From the NCBI RefSeq assembly GCF_000248055.1, contig NZ_BAFC01000112.1:36804-100803 (forward strand): a stretch of 64,000 bases of DNA. The letters run 5' to 3'. The stretch is from Gordonia sputi NBRC 100414. GTDB lineage: Bacteria > Actinomycetota > Actinomycetes > Mycobacteriales > Mycobacteriaceae. Shown here one piece after another: positions 8,995 to 16,964 of the stretch. The first letter of the stretch is position 1; each line of letters begins with the position of its first letter. Under the pieces are notes generated by a model. That model did no database searches. It had not been told where the DNA came from and worked only from the letters and a program-made list of their open reading frames with translations. Made by a program: the position numbers and the translations under genes.

Positions 8995-9097
8995 AACACG
9001 CAGGTCAGTCAACCGATTGGAGTTCGGAGCGTCCGAACCGCTAGAGTATGACCTTGGCTCTGGGACCCAGTGTTCTTCCTGGTTTTCCGATGCCGAT

Positions 9098-9171
9098 GGT
9101 GAGCGTAGTTCAGTTGGTAGAGCACCAGGTTGTGATCCTGGCTGTCGCGGGTTCGAGTCCCGTCGCTCACC
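9098..9171 (+). tRNA. tRNA-His (GTG)
   Basis: Cloverleaf with acceptor arms GTGAGCG (9099-9105) and CGCTCAC (9164-9170), anticodon GTG in the loop TTGTGAT, and a standard T-arm GGTTCGAGTCC. G at 9098 and C at 9171 supply the G-1:C73 pair typical of tRNA-His. CCA is not encoded. Confidence 0.97.
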
Positions 9172-9180
9172 CCGCAGGTC

Positions 9181-9214
9181 AAGGCCCTGCCCACGGATTA
9201 GTGGGCAGGGCCTT
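9181..9214 (+). terminator. Strong terminator hairpin after tRNA-His
   Basis: A perfect 14-bp GC-rich stem (9181-9194 with 9201-9214) and a 6-nt loop GGATTA begin 10 nt after the tRNA. Only a short T-containing tail follows. Confidence 0.8.
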
Positions 9215-9277
9215 GTGCGTTCGGTGAGCGCATCGTCGTAGCGTGGAGTTCACTTTCATGCTCTACGATCTGCACCC

Positions 9278-9439
9278 GTGCTGGAAGATCTGAACAAGGC
9301 CGCGAAGAAGTCGGGGCTCCACGTTGCGCCGGGCAAGAAGAAGGACACGTACTCAGTACGAAAGTCCAAGAGCGGCAAGCTCATCGCCAAGAACGTCGAC
9401 GCCGACGAAGTCAAGAAGATCATCAAAGACCGCAAGTGA
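9278..9439 (+). CDS. Small basic protein of unknown function (53 aa)
   Basis: The frame reads VLEDLNKAAKKSG..., ends IIKDRK, and is very lysine-rich (about one residue in four), with codon use like its neighbours. TACGAT at 9264-9269 ends 8 nt before GTG 9278, so it may be leaderless. No family is recognised; charge and size suggest a nucleic-acid-binding or ribosome-associated protein, which is only a guess. It is isolated between the tRNA-His terminator and a convergent SDR gene. Confidence 0.6.
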   Translation: MLEDLNKAAKKSGLHVAPGKKKDTYSVRKSKSGKLIAKNVDADEVKKIIKDRK

Positions 9440-9466
9440 CCCCCACCAACTCAGGGGCGACGCTGG

Positions 9467-10210
9467 TCAGCCAAGGTGGGCCAGCATCGTCACCAGTTGG
9501 TCGTGTTCTCCCGACACCTCGGAGAACCGCAGCGGCTTGACCCGCTCGACCAGAATTTCGCGGTCAGCGGTCGGCAGCAGTGCCATCACCTCGGTGAGGA
9601 ACTCGTCGAGAGGCATGGCCCAGTCGGCGTCGGCCTGTCCGGGCATGAGGTCGGTCTGCACTGCTGGCGGGACCAACTCGAGGACGTCGATCCCCTTGTC
9701 CGCCAGTTGAATTCGAAGGCTCTCCGAGAGCGAGTGGATGGCAGCCTTCGTGGCACTGTAGGTAGGCGTATCGACCATCGGGGTGAACGCGAGACCCGAC
9801 GACACCGTGATGAACGTGGCTCCGTCCTTACCGGTGAGCGCGTCGGTGAAGGCCGCGACCAGGCGTAGCGGCCCAAGGATGTTGGTGTCGACCTCGACGG
9901 CCGCCGTCTCCAGGAAGTCGGGAGTGGTGAAGTCCTCGGCCCGCATGATCCCCGACATCGAGACAACCACGTTCAGGTCGGGGAAGCGTCGGGTCACGTC
10001 CGCGGCCGCGCGATTGACGTCGTCGGTGTCGGTTGTGTCGATGCGGACCGCTTCGATTCCGGGGTGCTCGGCGACGATCTGGTCGAGGAGCTCGCTACGC
10101 CGCCCGCCGACGATGACCGTGTTGCCTGCCTCCTGAAGCCTCAGAGCGAGACCCAGTCCGATACCCGACGTCGCGCCCGCGATGAAAATGGTGTTACCGC
10201 TTGTCTTCAT
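9467..10210 (-). CDS. Short-chain dehydrogenase (DltE-type SDR)
   Basis: A 247-residue classical SDR with cofactor motif AGATSGIG, an NNAG-position variant SMSG, catalytic Ser in TVSSGLAF and YSATK as the catalytic Tyr-Lys. The layout resembles DltE/YdfG-like oxidoreductases whose substrates are mostly unknown. It is divergent from an XRE-MmyB regulator with 186 bp between them, a common arrangement in actinobacteria where the regulator controls the adjacent SDR. An AGGAGACGAC stretch precedes ATG 10210. Confidence 0.85.
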   Translation of the reverse strand: MKTSGNTIFIAGATSGIGLGLALRLQEAGNTVIVGGRRSELLDQIVAEHPGIEAVRIDTTDTDDVNRAAADVTRRFPDLNVVVSMSGIMRAEDFTTPDFLETAAVEVDTNILGPLRLVAAFTDALTGKDGATFITVSSGLAFTPMVDTPTYSATKAAIHSLSESLRIQLADKGIDVLELVPPAVQTDLMPGQADADWAMPLDEFLTEVMALLPTADREILVERVKPLRFSEVSGEHDQLVTMLAHLG

Positions 10211-10396
10211 GTCGTCTCCTCGTTGCCGTGTGGTCCGGCCGTGTGCCGTTCCTCGGTCGTGTCACCGAGTTCACTCCCCTGTCGCGACTCCGACAAGGCA
10301 CCCGATATCCGGGGACCGACGATCCCTGGTTCACCTCCGGCTGATCGGTCACCCTGGAGAGATGACCGAACATCCACGGCCCTTTGAGCGTGCCCG

Positions 10397-11233
10397 GTGA
10401 GCACCGTCGATCGGGCGGGCCTCGCCGAGTTCCTCCGTCGGCGCCGCGAGTCGTTGCAACCCGCAGACGTCGGTCTCGGCGTCGGACAACGCCGCAGAGC
10501 CCGCGGGCTTCGACGTGAGGAGGTCGCGGCGCTCGCCGGAATGTCGGTCGACTACTACACACGACTCGAACAGCAACGCGGCCCGCTTCCATCGGACCAG
10601 ATGGTCACAGCCATCGCGCGGGCACTCCACCTGTCCCTCGACGAACGAGACCACCTGTTCCGCTTGGCAGGGCACAACGCGCCCGACCGACTCAGCCGCG
10701 ACGATCACGTCTCCCCCGGCATGCTGCGCATCATCGACCGCCTCACCGACACTCCGGCGATGGTCGTCAACAGTGCCGGTGAGACTCTCGTGCAAACCCC
10801 GCTGGCCGTCGCACTCGTCGGCGACGACAGTGCCTTCAGCGGGCTCAGCCGCTCGATCGCGTATCGATGGTTCACCGACGCCGACACCCGTGCGCGGTTT
10901 CTCCCCGAGGATCACGCCCTACACGCTCGGGCGCACACGGCCAGGCTGCGGGAGGCCGTCACCCGGCTCGGACCTGAGTCGCGTGCAGCTGAAGTCGCCG
11001 ACGCCCTACTAGCCGAGAGCACAGAGTTCGCGGAGTTGTGGCACCGCCACGATGTGAGTGTCACGCTGACCGACATCGACAAGCGGATCGTCCACGTTTC
11101 GCTGGGTGTCATCGAGGTGCAGTGCCAGACGCTGTTCGATCCGAGCAGCGCTCAGGCACTTCTGGTCTACACCGCTGTCCCGGGCTCGTCCGACCACGAG
11201 AAGTTGGCGATGCTCGCAGCGTTCGCCGACTGA
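10397..11233 (+). CDS. XRE-family regulator with MmyB-like ligand-binding domain
   Basis: A 278-residue protein with an N-terminal helix-turn-helix (about residues 10-80, including RRARGLRREEVAALAGMS and YYTRLEQQRG) and a C-terminal MmyB-like PAS-related domain (about 105-270). Members of this family bind fatty-acid-like or small ligands and usually regulate a divergent oxidoreductase gene. The divergent SDR at 9467-10210 is the likely target. Start GTG 10397 gives the usual length; no strong Shine-Dalgarno is seen. Confidence 0.85.
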   Translation: MSTVDRAGLAEFLRRRRESLQPADVGLGVGQRRRARGLRREEVAALAGMSVDYYTRLEQQRGPLPSDQMVTAIARALHLSLDERDHLFRLAGHNAPDRLSRDDHVSPGMLRIIDRLTDTPAMVVNSAGETLVQTPLAVALVGDDSAFSGLSRSIAYRWFTDADTRARFLPEDHALHARAHTARLREAVTRLGPESRAAEVADALLAESTEFAELWHRHDVSVTLTDIDKRIVHVSLGVIEVQCQTLFDPSSAQALLVYTAVPGSSDHEKLAMLAAFAD

Positions 11234-11248
11234 ACCGCCCACTCGGCC

Positions 11249-12391
11249 TCAGAGGCTGCGCGAGATGATCTCCTTCATGATCTCGTTGGTGCCCGCGTAG
11301 ATCTTCTGCACACGCTGATCGGCCCACATCCGCGCGATCGGGTACTCGTTCATGTACCCGTAGCCACCGAAGAGTTGCAGACACTCGTCGGCCACCGCCA
11401 TCGCCCGCTCACTGGTCCACCACTTGGCCATCGCAACTGTCGGGATGTCGAGTTTGCCGTCGAGATGCTTGATGATGCAGTCGTCAGTGAACACACGGGC
11501 GATCCGCGCCTCGGTGGCGACCTCTGCGAGCTTGAACTTGGTGTTCTGGAATCCGAAGATGGGTCGGCCGAACGCTGTGCGGTCCTTGGTGTAGGCGAGC
11601 GTGTGCTCGAGCGCGACCTCCATCCCTGCCGTCGACGCGACGGCGATGATCAGACGCTCCTGCGGAAGCTGCTGCATGAGCTGGATGAAGCCCTGCCCCT
11701 CGTCGGTGCCGAGCAGGTTCGACGTCGGTACCCGCACACTGTCGAAGAAGAGCTCCGAGGTGTCCTGCCCGCGCTGCCCGACCTTGTCGAGCACGCGACC
11801 ACGCCTGAACCCGGGACGATCAGCCTCGACGAGAACCAGCGAGATTCCCTTGGCGCCCTCGCTCACGTCGGTCTTGGCGACGACGATGATGAGGTCGGCC
11901 TGGCCGCCGTTGGTGATGAAGATCTTCGAGCCGTCGATGACGTACTCATCACCCTCGCGGATCGCCTTGGTCTTCACGGCCTGGAGATCGGATCCGGTAC
12001 CCGGCTCGGTCATCGCGATGGCGCCGACAACCTCGCCCGACGCCATCTTCGGGAGCCAGGTGCGCTTCTGCTCCTCCGACCCGTAGGCGAGGAGGTAGTG
12101 GGCGATGATCCCGTTGTGCAGACTCGCACCCCACGATGAGTCCGCGATGCGCGCCTGCTCTTCGATCAGCACCGCTTCGTGGGCGAACGTTCCGCCGCCT
12201 CCGCCGTACTCCTCGGGAATCGACATGCACAGCAGGCCGAGTTCACCTGCTTTGTTCCACAGCTCACGGTCGACGTGGTGCTGCTCGATGAACTTCTCGA
12301 TATTCGGCTTGATCTCCTTCTCGCAGAAACTGCGAGCGAGATCGCGCACCGCTGTCAGGTCGTCGGTTTCCCACGGGGAACGCTCGGCCAT
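11249..12391 (-). CDS. fadE: Acyl-CoA dehydrogenase
   Basis: A 380-residue FAD enzyme for the first step of beta-oxidation or a related acyl-CoA desaturation. Motifs include AMTEPGTGSDLQ, FITNGGQAD, KDRTAFGRPIFGFQNTKF, the dimer-interface QLFGGYGYMNEYPI and the C-terminal YAGTNEIMKEIISRSL. The short-chain-type catalytic Glu after Tyr in that last motif is Ala, as in long-chain and isovaleryl enzymes, whose base lies earlier; QQLPQERL is the matching segment. ATG 12391 is chosen over TTG 12415 because GAGGTG stands 6 nt upstream. The numbered fadE identity is not assigned. Confidence 0.88.
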   Translation of the reverse strand: MAERSPWETDDLTAVRDLARSFCEKEIKPNIEKFIEQHHVDRELWNKAGELGLLCMSIPEEYGGGGGTFAHEAVLIEEQARIADSSWGASLHNGIIAHYLLAYGSEEQKRTWLPKMASGEVVGAIAMTEPGTGSDLQAVKTKAIREGDEYVIDGSKIFITNGGQADLIIVVAKTDVSEGAKGISLVLVEADRPGFRRGRVLDKVGQRGQDTSELFFDSVRVPTSNLLGTDEGQGFIQLMQQLPQERLIIAVASTAGMEVALEHTLAYTKDRTAFGRPIFGFQNTKFKLAEVATEARIARVFTDDCIIKHLDGKLDIPTVAMAKWWTSERAMAVADECLQLFGGYGYMNEYPIARMWADQRVQKIYAGTNEIMKEIISRSL

Positions 12392-12439
12392 GCTGTACAC
12401 CTCGATCGTCGGCAAACAATGTCACCGCCGATCGTAACA

Positions 12440-12453
12440 GTGACTGGTGTCAC
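12440..12453. promoter_or_regulatory. Palindrome upstream of fadE, candidate operator
   Basis: GTGAC-TGGT-GTCAC is a 5-4-5 inverted repeat in the 70-bp gap between the ldt stop and the fadE start on the minus strand. It is shaped like a small operator of TetR or FadR type; no regulator is assigned. Confidence 0.3.
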
Positions 12454-12461
12454 GGTAGGTG

Positions 12462-13667
12462 CTAGGCGTTGCCCTTCGACCAGACCGCCCAGGGGACATT
12501 CCAGTCGCCGAGTCCGTCGGTGCCCGAGAGCGTCCCGCCCGCGGTGTTCTTGACGATCACCGGGTCGCCTCGCAACGTGTTCTGCATGACCCACAGCGCG
12601 TTGTCGGGACTGAGATTGAGGCACCCGTGGCTCGTGTTGGTGTTGCCCTGCGCCCACACCGACCACGGTGCGGAGTGGAAGAAGATTCCGCTGTAGGACA
12701 TACGGGTCGCGTAGTCGACCGGGGTGCGGTAGCCGTCTGCGGAACCGACGGGGACGCCGTAGGTCGAGGAGTCCATGATCATGTTGTCGTGCTTGTCGGA
12801 CACGAGGTACACACCGTTGTCGGTCTCGGTACCCGGCTTGCCCATCGATGTCGGCATCGTGCGGATGTCCTTGCCGTCGCGATTGAACACCACCTGCTTG
12901 GTGCGGTCATCGGCGGTCACCACCATCGAACGACCGACGGTGAAGTTCGACTTGAGATTCTCCTGCCCGAAGACGCCATCACCCAAATCGATGCCGTAGG
13001 TGTTCACCGCAACGGAGACCTTGGTTCCCGGCTTCCAGTAGTCCTTGGGCCGCCAGCGAACCTCGGTATCGCTGATCCAGTAGAAGGCGCCCTCGACCTG
13101 AGGCGTGGTGGTGATGGTGATCGCGCGCTGGGCGGCCTTGCGATCAGCAATGGGTTCGTCGAACTTCACGGCGACCGGTTGCCCGACACCGACGGTCTCG
13201 CCGTTCGACGGGGTCAGGTACGCCTGTGTCAGATTGGCAGGTGCTCGCGTGGTGAACGAGACGCGCTTGGTGCTGGTGCCGCCGATACCCTTTGCGTCGG
13301 CCTGCACTGTGTAGTTGCGCGCGTAGCCGAGAGGCTCGGCACTCGTCCATCGCGTCGCGTCCTCGCTGAGGCTTCCACGCAACGGCGTGCCGTCGGCCTT
13401 GTCGATCCGCACATTGGTCAGTGCGCCCTCGCTGGCCTGAACCGTGATCGGCGCACCGGGCTGAATGCCGACCGCCTGATCGATCAGTGGCCTGTCGGCC
13501 CACTCGGTGATCTCGACGCCCGGCATGAGGAGATCGCCGAAAAGTGCTGAGCTCTGCACATTCTCGGAGTATTTCGCCGTCTGCGAGCACGAGCTCAGCA
13601 GCGCGGCCACGGCAACCACCATTCCAACGATCATCAACCCGCGTCGCTGGATACGACCGCTCACCAT
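12462..13667 (-). CDS. L,D-transpeptidase lipoprotein (LdtB-like)
   Basis: A 401-residue peptidoglycan cross-linking enzyme that forms 3-3 bonds between meso-diaminopimelate residues outside the membrane. It has a lipoprotein signal with lipobox LLSSC (Cys 27), two Ig-like domains (about 45-250) and a C-terminal YkuD catalytic domain. That domain contains IFFHSAPWS (catalytic His) and SHGCLNLSP (catalytic Cys about 346), followed by the conserved C-terminal subdomain with Trp residues. Length matches mycobacterial LdtMt2. It is the left of two paralogs flanking tRNA-Lys; this one has the canonical SHGC motif. The CDS is preceded by a roughly 190-bp region before the tRNA-Lys terminator remnant. 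Confidence 0.92.
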   Translation of the reverse strand: MVSGRIQRRGLMIVGMVVAVAALLSSCSQTAKYSENVQSSALFGDLLMPGVEITEWADRPLIDQAVGIQPGAPITVQASEGALTNVRIDKADGTPLRGSLSEDATRWTSAEPLGYARNYTVQADAKGIGGTSTKRVSFTTRAPANLTQAYLTPSNGETVGVGQPVAVKFDEPIADRKAAQRAITITTTPQVEGAFYWISDTEVRWRPKDYWKPGTKVSVAVNTYGIDLGDGVFGQENLKSNFTVGRSMVVTADDRTKQVVFNRDGKDIRTMPTSMGKPGTETDNGVYLVSDKHDNMIMDSSTYGVPVGSADGYRTPVDYATRMSYSGIFFHSAPWSVWAQGNTNTSHGCLNLSPDNALWVMQNTLRGDPVIVKNTAGGTLSGTDGLGDWNVPWAVWSKGNA

Positions 13668-13853
13668 GTGACTCCTGCCCGATGTTCTAACGATCCGCGG
13701 GCCTCCGTTGTGTGGAGCCGCAGATGTGGATCAAATGACTGTGCGCGATGGCGCGCCACCAGTGTACGAGATACGACGAATGCCCGAGTCGCCCGACATG
13801 ACCATTAGCCCGCCATGCCGTACGACCGAACGACAGAGACCAGTGTCCGGCGC

Positions 13854-13890
13854 AAAAAGCGATCGCCCCGGACGGAACCGGGGCGATCGC
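13854..13890 (-). terminator. Original tRNA-Lys terminator, now stranded beyond the att copy
   Basis: On the minus strand a perfect 13-bp stem (13878-13890 with 13859-13871), 6-nt loop and five T residues form a textbook Rho-independent terminator. It begins 11 nt after the end of the partial tRNA-Lys copy, the same distance at which another terminator follows the intact tRNA. It was probably the native tRNA-Lys terminator before the element inserted. Confidence 0.8.
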
Positions 13891-13898
13891 GGTAGTTG

Positions 13899-13943
13899 TT
13901 GTGCGCCATCAGGGACTCGAACCCCGAACCCACTGATTAAGAG
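13899..13943 (-). repeat. Partial tRNA-Lys 3'-half copy (att-like direct repeat)
   Basis: This 45-bp stretch matches 15558-15602 at 44 of 45 positions in the same orientation; the difference is A at 13932. It covers tRNA-Lys from the anticodon region to the 3' end. Such a 3'-half duplicate is the usual footprint of a tyrosine-integrase element inserted in a tRNA gene. It cannot fold into a full tRNA. Confidence 0.85.
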
Positions 13944-13965
13944 CCCACTAGCGGGGTTTCTTGAA

Positions 13966-14862
13966 TCACTGCCCTAGCGTCGGCCGCGGCCGGATTCGTT
14001 CAGGCTCGACAGCATCGCCGATCCCGAAAACGCGCCAGTGATCGAAGTCGGCATCGGGTAGGTCATCGAGATCTGGGCATCGCTGCATCGTGGCGAAAAT
14101 TGTGTCTGCGGGCAATGGGACGTCCCCGACCACGCGCAGATTCGTTCCAGGGTCCGGCGGCAGCTTGATATACGCGACATCGGGTGACGCGTAGATAGGG
14201 CGAGTGGCCATTCCGCGCTCCGAGAGTTGCTCGCGTATCCACTTCAATGCTTTACGTTTGCGGAAGTGCTTGAGCGTTTCCGGGACGACGACGAACGCGA
14301 GTAGTTCCTTGACGTTCGGTTCGTCCAGGACGGCTGTGAACGCCGTGTAGGCCGTTATGACACCGCGGTGACCCTCGGCATCGATTAGTGCCCACGACCG
14401 TTCTTCTGATCCCTCCATGTAGCCTTCGCCCCATTCGTGGACGAAGTCCAGGGCCTTTATCGCGGCAGCCGGCTTGCGCACGTCGAGGCCGGGGAAATCG
14501 ATCCGCAGCACGGCCTTGTCGCCACTCACGAGCATCGTTGCGTCTGAATCCTGGAACAGCGCAACCAGGTAGTTATCGTCTGGGTCGTCACAGACGAGAG
14601 GGATCTCGTTGTCGGGGCGGTCGTCGATCCAATCAGCTACGACGGTTACGGCGTCGACGAAATCTCGAACCTCATCGAGAGAAAGCCAACGTCGGAACTT
14701 TTCCCGCTCCAGCCTGGTCTCCAACTCTTCGCACAGGTGGTCCGACATGATGAGCGAGATGCGACCCCGCCGAGCAAGTTCGATGAGCTGCGCAGAATGA
14801 CCACTCGGGCTGAGCGCTGCACTTATAAGAGCGTTGGTGTCCAGTACAAGGACAACGGTCAA
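13966..14862 (-). CDS. PIN-domain toxin-like protein with extra C-terminal domain
   Basis: A 298-residue protein. Residues 1-138 are a PIN ribonuclease domain of the COG1569-like toxin group: VLVLDTNALISA (first acidic residue), a central Glu in LCEELETRL, and CDDPDDNYLVAL with the later acidic cluster, then LVSGDKAVL. Typical PIN toxins end there; here about 160 more residues follow, with no family I recognise. The start is TTG 14862 with GGAGGT about 9 nt upstream. It follows a 71-aa gene by 17 bp, the usual antitoxin-toxin order. The target is probably RNA, by family. Lower GC than its surroundings fits foreign origin. Confidence 0.75.
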   Translation of the reverse strand: MTVVLVLDTNALISAALSPSGHSAQLIELARRGRISLIMSDHLCEELETRLEREKFRRWLSLDEVRDFVDAVTVVADWIDDRPDNEIPLVCDDPDDNYLVALFQDSDATMLVSGDKAVLRIDFPGLDVRKPAAAIKALDFVHEWGEGYMEGSEERSWALIDAEGHRGVITAYTAFTAVLDEPNVKELLAFVVVPETLKHFRKRKALKWIREQLSERGMATRPIYASPDVAYIKLPPDPGTNLRVVGDVPLPADTIFATMQRCPDLDDLPDADFDHWRVFGIGDAVEPERIRPRPTLGQ

Positions 14863-14879
14863 CTATCCGATACCTCCGG

Positions 14880-15095
14880 CTACCGGGCGTAGACACCCTG
14901 GCGACGTTCGCGCCGGATACGTTCGGTTTCGGCTTCGACTTCCTCGAATGCCGCGTCCTCCGACAGTTCGCCCCGTTCGCGGACCTCGCTGTAGACCGCA
15001 TCGAGAGCGGCTCCGGCCAGGGCTGCGTCGTCATTCTTCCCGTAGCGCGCAGACAACCTCCGTAGAGCGTCGGCACGCCTATTCTGCCTGCTCAT
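14880..15095 (-). CDS. Small helical protein, probable antitoxin of the PIN gene
   Basis: A 71-residue highly charged protein beginning MSRQNRRADALRRL, predicted mostly helical, with an acidic centre (ELSEDAAFEEVEAE) and a basic end (RIRRERRQGVYAR). ATG 15095 follows AGGAGG at a good distance; in-frame sequence further upstream lacks such a signal. It precedes the PIN gene by 17 bp. No DNA-binding motif is certain. The antitoxin role is inferred from position, size and charge only. Confidence 0.6.
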   Translation of the reverse strand: MSRQNRRADALRRLSARYGKNDDAALAGAALDAVYSEVRERGELSEDAAFEEVEAETERIRRERRQGVYAR

Positions 15096-15157
15096 GAGGT
15101 CCTCCTCCGGATGGTGTCCCACAAGTCTACCCATCCGAAGACACGGACGTAATGTGA

Positions 15158-15190
15158 ACGACCCCGATGCCGGGTAGGGCATCGGGTCGT
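15158..15190 (-). terminator. Hairpin downstream of the capsid-like fragment
   Basis: Arms 15158-15171 and 15178-15190 pair over 13 bp with one bulged C. The hairpin follows the stop of the capsid-like fragment on the minus strand and precedes the 71-aa gene, so it may insulate the toxin pair. Confidence 0.5.
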
Positions 15191-15202
15191 CGGGTGCTCG
15201 CG

Positions 15203-15451
15203 TCATCGGGTGACGCAGGCGGGTTCCGCCGCAGCGGTCGCCACCCGGTAGATGGCGGCGGGTTGGTACACCGCAACATCGAATCGGCCCTCAACGCGCG
15301 CCTGAATCTGGTTGCGCTGGAACAGCTCTCCCGACTCGACGCTCCATTCGATGTCGATGCGCGGGCCGACGATGTCGATGGAGATGGCCGCGGGGTCTAG
15401 GACCACACCGACCTTGACCGGCAACGCCGTCGACAGGACGACACGCACTCT
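15203..15451 (-). pseudogene. Probable 3' fragment of a phage major capsid gene
   Basis: An open frame ends at 15203 with about 80 residues that read like the C-terminus of an HK97-fold capsid protein, such as IEWSVESGELFQRNQIQARV and FDVAVYQPAAIYRV. The frame formally continues into the tRNA-Lys gene, where ATG codons come from the acceptor stem, so no intact start exists and the gene is a fragment. The assignment is from pattern memory and needs a profile search. It supports a prophage origin for the element. Confidence 0.45.
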
Positions 15452-15513
15452 TCGGATGACCGCGGCACACTGAAACCCGTTGGCACACTCTTGGCACAGT
15501 GGCCACTCAAACG

Positions 15514-15549
15514 AAAAAGCTAGGTCAGAGGAAAATACCTCCGACCTAG
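15514..15549 (-). terminator. Rho-independent terminator of tRNA-Lys (element-derived)
   Basis: On the minus strand a 12-bp stem with one mismatch (15538-15549 with 15520-15531), loop of 6 nt and a T run (15514-15519 as A on the plus strand) starts 11 nt after the tRNA. It differs in sequence from the terminator at 13854-13890. Confidence 0.8.
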
Positions 15550-15560
15550 CTACCTTCTTG

Positions 15561-15633
<73 letters not shown>

Positions 15634-15725
15634 TTGGCCGTGCGAGAAAGAACCTTACAGGGTCACTGCCTCAGAAGTGAAATCGCCTGTTCGGAAGCCG
15701 TTTTTGGCCTCTCCCGCACGGGAAC

Positions 15726-16964
15726 TCATGCGTTGCCCTTTTTCCACACCGCCCACGGAACGTTCCAGTCGCCGAGGCCGTCGTCTCCTGGCAACGGCTC
15801 GCCGACGGTGTTCTTCGCGATGACGACGTCGCCTCGGAGTGCGTTGTTCAGGAACCACTCCGCGTTGGCGGGGCTCACGTTGAGACATCCGTTGCTCACG
15901 TCGTCGACACCCTGGTCGCCCAGCGACCATGGCGCGGAGTGAACATAGATGCCGCTGAACGAGATTCGAGTCGCGTCGTACACGGTCTCGCGATAGCCGC
16001 CGGGCGAGCTCACCGGCACGCCGTACGTCGACGAGTCCATGATCACGCTCGGCTCACGCTCGGCGACCATGTAGATGCCGTTGTTGGTCGGCGTCGAATC
16101 CTTGCCCATCGACGTCGGCATCGTCTTGACGACCTTGCCGTCGATCGAGATCGTGATGTTCTTGGTCTTGTCGTCGGCAACCGCGACAAAACTGCGCCCC
16201 ACCTTGAAATTGGTGTCGAGGTTGTTGCTGCCGTACACGCCACCACCGAGGTCGATGCCCTTGAGGTTGGCCGCGACGTGCACCTTGGTACCCGGCTTCC
16301 AGAAATGCTCGGGGCGCCAACGCACCATGCTGTCGTTGAGCCAGTAGAAGGCACCCTCGACCGGCGGGTCGGCGGTCACCGTGATCGCACGCTGCGCGTT
16401 GAGCTTGTTGGCGACCGGAGTGTCGAAGTTGATCGCGACTGTCTGCCCTACTCCGACGGTTTCGTTGTCTTGCACCACCGACGACACCGATGCCAGCGAG
16501 TCCGCGGACGCCGTCGTGAAGCTGATCTTGCGAGCACCATCACCCTCGACGCCCTTCGCCGCGGCGGTGAGCGTGTAATCGCCACCGAAGTCGAGCGGCT
16601 GACTCGACACCCAGGTACCGCCGTCGGGCGACACCTTGCCCGCGACCGGACCATCAGGCCCCGACACGACGACGGACGTGAGACTTCCGTTCTGGGCCGC
16701 GACCTTCACCGGTGCGCCCGGCATGACGCCGACCGCGTGGTCGGTCATCGGACGGTCACGCCAGCCGGTCACCGAGATCGTCGGCTGCGCAAACGATTGC
16801 AGCGCAGGCGCATTGGTGACGGTGTCGGGATACTCGGGCGACTGAGAACAAGCCGCCGCACTGACGACCACCAATCCGGCTGCCGCGAGTGCGCCCACAC
16901 GCCGTGCACGCGAACCCCGGGACTTCTGTCGGTCTACAGAACCAGAGGGACGAGCACGCGTCAC
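15726..16964 (-). CDS. L,D-transpeptidase lipoprotein with altered SNGC active-site motif
   Basis: A 412-residue paralog of the enzyme at 12462-13667, with a signal segment and a weak lipobox SAAAC (Cys 39), two Ig-like domains and a C-terminal YkuD domain. IYVHSAPWS supplies the catalytic His. The cysteine motif reads VSNGCLNVSP, with Asn where nearly all family members have His; Cys and the following Leu-Asn are kept. The start GTG 16964 overlaps the stop of the DUF3618 gene (GTGA), so translation is coupled. In M. tuberculosis the ldtB gene lies on the other side of tRNA-Lys, so this copy is probably a duplicate. Activity may be reduced or specialised. Confidence 0.9.
   Translation of the reverse strand: MTRARPSGSVDRQKSRGSRARRVGALAAAGLVVVSAAACSQSPEYPDTVTNAPALQSFAQPTISVTGWRDRPMTDHAVGVMPGAPVKVAAQNGSLTSVVVSGPDGPVAGKVSPDGGTWVSSQPLDFGGDYTLTAAAKGVEGDGARKISFTTASADSLASVSSVVQDNETVGVGQTVAINFDTPVANKLNAQRAITVTADPPVEGAFYWLNDSMVRWRPEHFWKPGTKVHVAANLKGIDLGGGVYGSNNLDTNFKVGRSFVAVADDKTKNITISIDGKVVKTMPTSMGKDSTPTNNGIYMVAEREPSVIMDSSTYGVPVSSPGGYRETVYDATRISFSGIYVHSAPWSLGDQGVDDVSNGCLNVSPANAEWFLNNALRGDVVIAKNTVGEPLPGDDGLGDWNVPWAVWKKGNA

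Noticed and set aside
8287..9012. N-terminal extension of the HerA-like ATPase
   Set aside because: It lies wholly antisense to orn; ATG 8286 has a good Shine-Dalgarno.
13902..13943. A second tRNA-Lys gene
   Set aside because: Only the 3' half is present; the acceptor 5' arm, D-arm and 5' anticodon stem are missing, so it is an att-type remnant.
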